Below the pieces are notes generated by a model, which did not search any database, was not told the DNA's origin, and saw only the letters and a list, made by a program, of their open reading frames with translations. Shown piece by piece: positions 5,183 through 8,741 of a stretch of DNA of 8,741 bases (position 1 is its first letter; each line of letters opens with the position of its first letter). This DNA comes from Candidatus Desantisiibacteriota bacterium (GTDB lineage: Bacteria; UBA9089; CG2-30-40-21): assembly GCA_016208205.1 (NCBI GenBank), contig JACQYP010000184.1:1-8741 (forward strand), written 5' to 3'. The translations under genes were made by a program, and so were the position numbers.

Positions 5183-7642
5183 TTACTGCTTAATCCTTTC
5201 AACATACTCAGCTATCAAGCCTTCCGCCTTTTCTGTACTGCTGCTTTCTGCATATAGATGAAAGCTTGCCTCATCCGGATCAGGCAAAAGCAATATCCAA
5301 TCCTCATTGTGATAAATCTTAACCCCATCTATTAATTCTATGGTTTTGTCTGTTGTTTCTTCAATCAATTGCCTCATCACCGTTCCCTTCATCTCCCAGG
5401 AACAATGAACCTTTTGGTGACTAACAAAGAATGGCGGAACGCTTTCTGCAATAGACCAGAGACTTTTGCCTGTTTTAGACAATAATTCAAGTATCTTTAC
5501 CACAGCAAACATTCCATCAAATATCTGATGGAATTGGGGAAAGATAAAACCACCATCTCCATCACCCACCAGAAAAGACTCTTTTTCCTCACATATACCT
5601 TTACTGGTTATCTTCGTTCTTTTTACCCTGTTTGGACATATTTTATCAATAATACGGGTAGTATTTATTGGTGCTGCCACTGTTGCCCCGGGTGAGACTT
5701 GAGCAACCATTTGACATACAGCAGCAAAGGCAATCTCTGTTGGAATAATATTACCCTTTTCGTCTACCAGAAATACCCTTTCTGCCTCCTGATCAAGAAG
5801 AAAACCAATATCTGCTCCAAGGGTTTGCACAATATTAGAGAGTTGTTTCAGCGATTGATTCATCTTTGTTGGACTGCTGATAAACCTTGTCGTGTCAAGA
5901 TAAGCGTTTAAGGAAATGACATCCAACCCAAACTCTCCCAGTATAGATGGGAATATGGTTGCAGCCGAACCAAAACAGTAGTCAATTACTATCTTAAAAT
6001 TCTTATTCAAATTAGGGCGATCTATGGCACGAAGGAATCCCTCGCGATAGCATTCTATTGTTCTGTATGGAAATGAAAGAACCCCTGTTTCTTCTGTTTT
6101 TGCCCGTCTAAAATCCTCTCTAAAGAAAAGTTGCTCAATCCCCCTTTCCTTGGATACCGAAATATCAAGCCCTGATGAATTAAAAAATTTAATCTCCAGC
6201 ATCCTTGGATCATCAGATGCCCTTCGGACATGAATGCCGCCCTGATCCCCCATGGTTCCTGCCTGATACCGGGCAACAGGCATGGGGAGTGCCCCCAGAT
6301 CCCAGACATTTGTACCTACAGAGAGGATGCCTGAGATTAATGCTCGATTGATCATTCGTGAAACCTTATGAGAATCACGGCTGGTTATTACGGTTGTGTT
6401 GGGTGAAAAGCTTGCCCCATAGGCAGCTCCAAGCTTGGCAGCAAATTCCGGGGTAATCTCCATGTTTGCCAGACCAACAACCCCACCCGTTCCAAACAGG
6501 GACCTGCCCCATTTTTCTCCCCAGATAAGGCTTGAGGAAAGGGTTGCCCCTGCCTCAACCTGCTTAAACGGCCAGACCTTAACATTTGCTCGCAGGACAG
6601 AATTTTCTCCAATATTGCATCCATCAGAGATCAATGCCCCTTCCTTGAGGATAGCATTTCTTCCAATGGTAACATTATTTGCTACCACATTTTCATTTAA
6701 TTCACACCCAAGGGCGATAAATGTTTCATCCCAGATAACAGAGTTGGTAATCTGAGAATTTCCCTCAATAATACAATTATCTCCAATAACTGTATTTGTC
6801 AGCTTTACTTCTTCACCAATTCGACAATCATTTCCAATAATTACACCATGCTCCAGATACACATTATCTGATAATTCCGTTCCCTTTCCAACCCAGAGAT
6901 TTTTATCTTTTTTTATACCATGAATATCTAATGAAATCTTATTAGAGAGGATGTCATAGTGTGCTAATCTGTATTCCTCTAAATTTCCAATATCCTTCCA
7001 GTAACCAGGGGCAATATATCCACACAATGCCCCATTTTCCTCCAGCAACCTTGGGAAAAGATTCTTACTGAAATCAAACTCCTTATTCTCTGGAATATAC
7101 TTAAATGTTTCCGGTTCAAGGATATAGATTCCGGTATTGACTGTATCGGAGAACACCTCCCCCCAGCTTGGTTTTTCTAAGAATCTTTCAATCTTTCCAT
7201 CTGGCGAGACAATAACAATGCCGTATTGAAGCGGGTTTTTTACCCGGGTCAGGGTAATGGTAGCTAAGGCACCTTTTTCCTGATGAAAGTTGATAATGTT
7301 TGAAAGGTTAAAATCTGTAAGCACATCGCCGCTGATGATAATAAACGGCTCGTCTAAATATTCAGCTGCATTTCTCACGCTGCCGGCAGTGCCCAGGTCT
7401 TCCACAGCAGTTACATACTCTATATTTACCCCAAATCTTTTTCCATTGTCAAAATAGTTTTGAATGATTTCCGGCTGGTAATACAGGATAGCCACAATTT
7501 CAGTAATATGATGTGTCTTTAATAGCCGAACAATATGCTCCATAATAGGTTTGTTAGCCACAGGTACCATTGGTTTGGGAATATTACATGTCAAGGGTCT
7601 CATCCGAGTGCCGAATCCGCCGGCCATAATTACTGCTTTCAT
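5183..7642 (-). CDS. Sugar-phosphate nucleotidyltransferase / beta-helix / degenerate phosphohexomutase fusion
   Basis: The 819-residue protein joins three parts. First is a nucleotidyltransferase (1 to about 240) with MAGGFGTRMRP (6-16), IPKP (K23), SGD (D106), EKP (156-158) and WKDIG (215-219). Second is a left-handed beta-helix of hexapeptide repeats (about 248-375, for example VIGDNCIIEGN). Third is a phosphohexomutase-like half (from LFGTGG, about 382, to the end). The layout matches proteins annotated mannose-1-phosphate guanylyltransferase/phosphoglucomutase. The first half should make an NDP-hexose, probably GDP-mannose, though glucose-1-P is possible. In the mutase half TASHNP is replaced by RRASDDP (S476), DGDGDR by DQEAER (617-622), GEESG by GDGDGG (693-698), and the final RxSxTEP phosphate clamp by DPDEASFHLYAE (788-799), so catalysis is doubtful. 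The start is set at 7640-7642, 11 codons inside the longest frame, because AAAGGAGG lies 5 nt before it. Confidence 0.88.
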   Translation of the reverse strand: MKAVIMAGGFGTRMRPLTCNIPKPMVPVANKPIMEHIVRLLKTHHITEIVAILYYQPEIIQNYFDNGKRFGVNIEYVTAVEDLGTAGSVRNAAEYLDEPFIIISGDVLTDFNLSNIINFHQEKGALATITLTRVKNPLQYGIVIVSPDGKIERFLEKPSWGEVFSDTVNTGIYILEPETFKYIPENKEFDFSKNLFPRLLEENGALCGYIAPGYWKDIGNLEEYRLAHYDILSNKISLDIHGIKKDKNLWVGKGTELSDNVYLEHGVIIGNDCRIGEEVKLTNTVIGDNCIIEGNSQITNSVIWDETFIALGCELNENVVANNVTIGRNAILKEGALISDGCNIGENSVLRANVKVWPFKQVEAGATLSSSLIWGEKWGRSLFGTGGVVGLANMEITPEFAAKLGAAYGASFSPNTTVITSRDSHKVSRMINRALISGILSVGTNVWDLGALPMPVARYQAGTMGDQGGIHVRRASDDPRMLEIKFFNSSGLDISVSKERGIEQLFFREDFRRAKTEETGVLSFPYRTIECYREGFLRAIDRPNLNKNFKIVIDYCFGSAATIFPSILGEFGLDVISLNAYLDTTRFISSPTKMNQSLKQLSNIVQTLGADIGFLLDQEAERVFLVDEKGNIIPTEIAFAAVCQMVAQVSPGATVAAPINTTRIIDKICPNRVKRTKITSKGICEEKESFLVGDGDGGFIFPQFHQIFDGMFAVVKILELLSKTGKSLWSIAESVPPFFVSHQKVHCSWEMKGTVMRQLIEETTDKTIELIDGVKIYHNEDWILLLPDPDEASFHLYAESSSTEKAEGLIAEYVERIKQ

Positions 7643-7647
7643 AATTG

Positions 7648-7655
7648 CCTCCTTT
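7648..7655 (-). promoter_or_regulatory. Ribosome binding site that fixes the fusion gene start
   Basis: Read on the - strand, AAAGGAGG lies 5 nt before the ATG at 7640-7642, and MKAVIMAGG then begins the nucleotidyltransferase fold as in other family members. The longer frame's ATG at 7673-7675 lies inside the upstream hairpin and would add 11 residues before the conserved strand. Confidence 0.85.
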
Positions 7656-7660
7656 GGGTG

Positions 7661-7744
7661 TAAAAAAGGGTTCAAGGGGTCGAGGGGTCAAGTGAAGGTA
7701 AACTCCTTAAACACTTGAACCCTTGAATCCTCGACCCCTTTTTA
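7661..7744 (-). terminator. Imperfect hairpin with T-run after rsmA (terminator or attenuator; also a repeat)
   Basis: Arms at 7661-7694 and 7712-7744 (GGGGTCGAGG, TTCAAG and CAAGTG words) pair imperfectly, with an inner AAGG/CCTT stem (7695-7698 with 7705-7708). On the - strand the stem is followed by TTTTTT (7667-7662), as in an intrinsic terminator. It starts at the rsmA stop codon and ends 19 nt before the fusion gene ATG. It may end rsmA transcripts or attenuate read-through. The sequence also resembles a dispersed GGGTTCAAGGG spacer repeat. Confidence 0.55.
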
Positions 7745-8566
7745 TACTACCACACTATTTGCTAATATAGCAAACTCTTCAAGACTCAACGTCTCACCCC
7801 TTCGAGAGGGATTAATGCCTGCCCTTTGAAGGATTGCCCCTGCATCCTCGCCTAATACAGGGAAAAGGGCATTTCTCAATGTCTTTCTTCTCTGCCCGAA
7901 TGCAGCCCTTGATAATTGAAAGAACAAGACCTCATCCCTTACATTAACCGGCGGGGTATCGAGAGGATATAGTCTTAATATATCAGAATCTACCTGTGGC
8001 TGTGGGAAAAAGCATCCACGCGAAACATGCCTTACCCTCTCTACCTGACTATGATAATTAACAAAGATAGAGAATGAACCATATTCTTTTGTCCCTGGTT
8101 CAGACAATATCCGATTGCTAACCTCATGTTGAATCATAAGGATTATAAGGGAGATAATCCCTTTTGTCTCCAGTAGCTTAGTAATTACCGGTGTCGTAAT
8201 GCAATAAGGAAGGTTAGCTACAACCTTTAGTTTTCCTGCATCTATCAGATTTTTTAGATCAACGGTTAAGATGTCTGCCTGAATATACCTGATATTAGAA
8301 AATTCCTTGAGATTCTCTTGAAGGGCTGTCATTAACCCTCGATCAAACTCACAGGCAATAACGGTTCGCACCCTTGTTGCCAGCTCACGGGTAACTATCC
8401 CTGTGCCTGAACCAATCTCAAGAACAACATCATCTTCTCTTAGTTCAGCAGCAGCAATGATGCTTTTAACTGCAGGTTCATTTATCAGAAAGTTTTGACC
8501 CAAGTTCTTGTTAGGTTTCAGATTAAACCGTCTGAGGGTCTCCTTGCAACTGCCTTCAATTCCCAC
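7742..8566 (-). CDS. rsmA: RsmA/KsgA, 16S rRNA (A1518, A1519) N6-dimethyltransferase
   Basis: Dimethylates two adjacent adenines in the 3' terminal helix of 16S rRNA using S-adenosylmethionine, late in 30S assembly; cytoplasmic. The 274 residues are of normal length and colinear with the family: LGQNFL (22-27), SAM-binding LEIGSGTG (49-56), acidic E73 for the ribose, D98 in QADIL, catalytic NLPYCI (118-123; the usual sixth-position pattern is NLPYYI or NLPYNI), IQHEVSNR (145-152), FFPQPQVDS (186-194), and FGQRRKTLRN (223-232) in the C-terminal rRNA-contact domain. The start is GTG (8564-8566), 5 nt after GAGGTG (8572-8577). There is a strong promoter and a leader of only about 15 nt. The gene begins the - strand series, and the hairpin at its stop codon may separate it from the sugar-nucleotide genes. 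Confidence 0.96.
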   Translation of the reverse strand: MGIEGSCKETLRRFNLKPNKNLGQNFLINEPAVKSIIAAAELREDDVVLEIGSGTGIVTRELATRVRTVIACEFDRGLMTALQENLKEFSNIRYIQADILTVDLKNLIDAGKLKVVANLPYCITTPVITKLLETKGIISLIILMIQHEVSNRILSEPGTKEYGSFSIFVNYHSQVERVRHVSRGCFFPQPQVDSDILRLYPLDTPPVNVRDEVLFFQLSRAAFGQRRKTLRNALFPVLGEDAGAILQRAGINPSRRGETLSLEEFAILANSVVV

Positions 8567-8587
8567 GCTTTCACCTCAAGTAAGTAT

Positions 8588-8616
8588 ATTGTATCACCAT
8601 TTTTGTGTATTGTCAA
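8588..8616 (-). promoter_or_regulatory. Sigma-70-type promoter of rsmA
   Basis: Read on the - strand, TTGACA (8616-8611), a 17-nt spacer and TACAAT (8593-8588). Initiation should fall near 8581, leaving about 15 nt before the GTG start, just enough for the ribosome binding site. The first nine bases (TTGACAATA) match those of the lpxC promoter. Confidence 0.85.
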
Positions 8617-8645
8617 CTTAAAATATGATTTACTGCTAATGTTAC

Positions 8646-8659
8646 CTGAATATTCGATA
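8646..8659 (-). promoter_or_regulatory. TATCGAATATTCAG element upstream of the rsmA promoter
   Basis: Exact 14-base copy of the element at 128-141, in the same orientation relative to the promoter and here 29 nt upstream of the -35 box. Its core GAATATTC is a palindrome. Function is unknown. Confidence 0.4.
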
Positions 8660-8721
8660 TAAGCAACTGATGAGTTTTTCATCTATTGATATCCAATCAA
8701 AGCGGGAACTTGATTCTCAGA

Positions 8722-8738
8722 AAAAAAGTTACTTTTTT
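8722..8738. repeat. A/T palindrome at the right edge
   Basis: AAAAAAGT (8722-8729) and ACTTTTTT (8731-8738) flank a single T. On the + strand it resembles a weak hairpin with a T-run, but no gene upstream of it is visible. The window ends three bases later. Confidence 0.4.
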
Positions 8739-8741
8739 CGA

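Noticed and set aside
7643..7675. Longer start of the fusion gene (11 extra residues, MNPFLHPKEAI)
   Set aside because: This ATG lies inside the hairpin repeat and lacks a ribosome binding site; AAAGGAGG sits 5 nt before the internal ATG, which starts at the conserved MKAVIMAGG.

Overview
The window looks like chromosomal DNA from a Gram-negative bacterium of low-to-moderate GC. LpxC commits the cell to lipid A synthesis, and the two best promoters are ordinary sigma-70 types (TTGACA, 17 nt, TACAAT). The spacers are crowded with several unrelated inverted and short-period repeat families. That habit is familiar from planctomycete, deltaproteobacterial and candidate-phylum genomes, but I cannot assign a phylum from this sequence alone.

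Layout: lpxC (232-1071) is alone on the + strand behind a strong promoter and a palindrome at the likely transcription start. The other genes are all on the - strand, converging on lpxC. In transcription order they are rsmA/ksgA (8566-7742, GTG start, strong promoter); an 819-residue fusion of a sugar-phosphate nucleotidyltransferase, a left-handed beta-helix and a phosphohexomutase-like half (7642-5183, start revised from the ribosome binding site); a catalytically complete phosphoglucomutase/phosphomannomutase (4888-3422); a 116-residue HEPN-type protein (3214-2864); and a ManC-type mannose-1-phosphate guanylyltransferase (2231-1128).

Function: the two nucleotidyltransferases and the mutase form a sugar-nucleotide set (hexose-6-P to hexose-1-P to NDP-hexose, plausibly GDP-mannose) feeding surface polysaccharide or LPS. 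lpxC supplies the lipid anchor. The fusion's mutase half has lost most hallmark catalytic residues, while the neighbouring stand-alone mutase keeps nearly all of them, so the fusion's C-terminal half may be regulatory or structural.

Intergenic DNA: nearly every spacer carries a different repeat family. They are a 12-bp hairpin that supplies the lpxC stop codon; a 174-bp nested inverted repeat before manC; a 387-bp MITE-like element with 13-bp terminal inverted repeats, flanking direct repeats and a perfect 34-bp internal hairpin; GATTACACA-type repeats; heptad (CAGAATA-like) repeats around a C-rich/G-rich hairpin; and a hairpin with a T-run after rsmA. A TATCGAATATTCAG element also sits upstream of both strong promoters in the same orientation. 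I found no tRNA, rRNA, CRISPR, phage or defence island, and no clear undescribed system. The most useful leads are the shared promoter-upstream element, the MITE-like element, the degenerate mutase fusion and the orphan HEPN protein.
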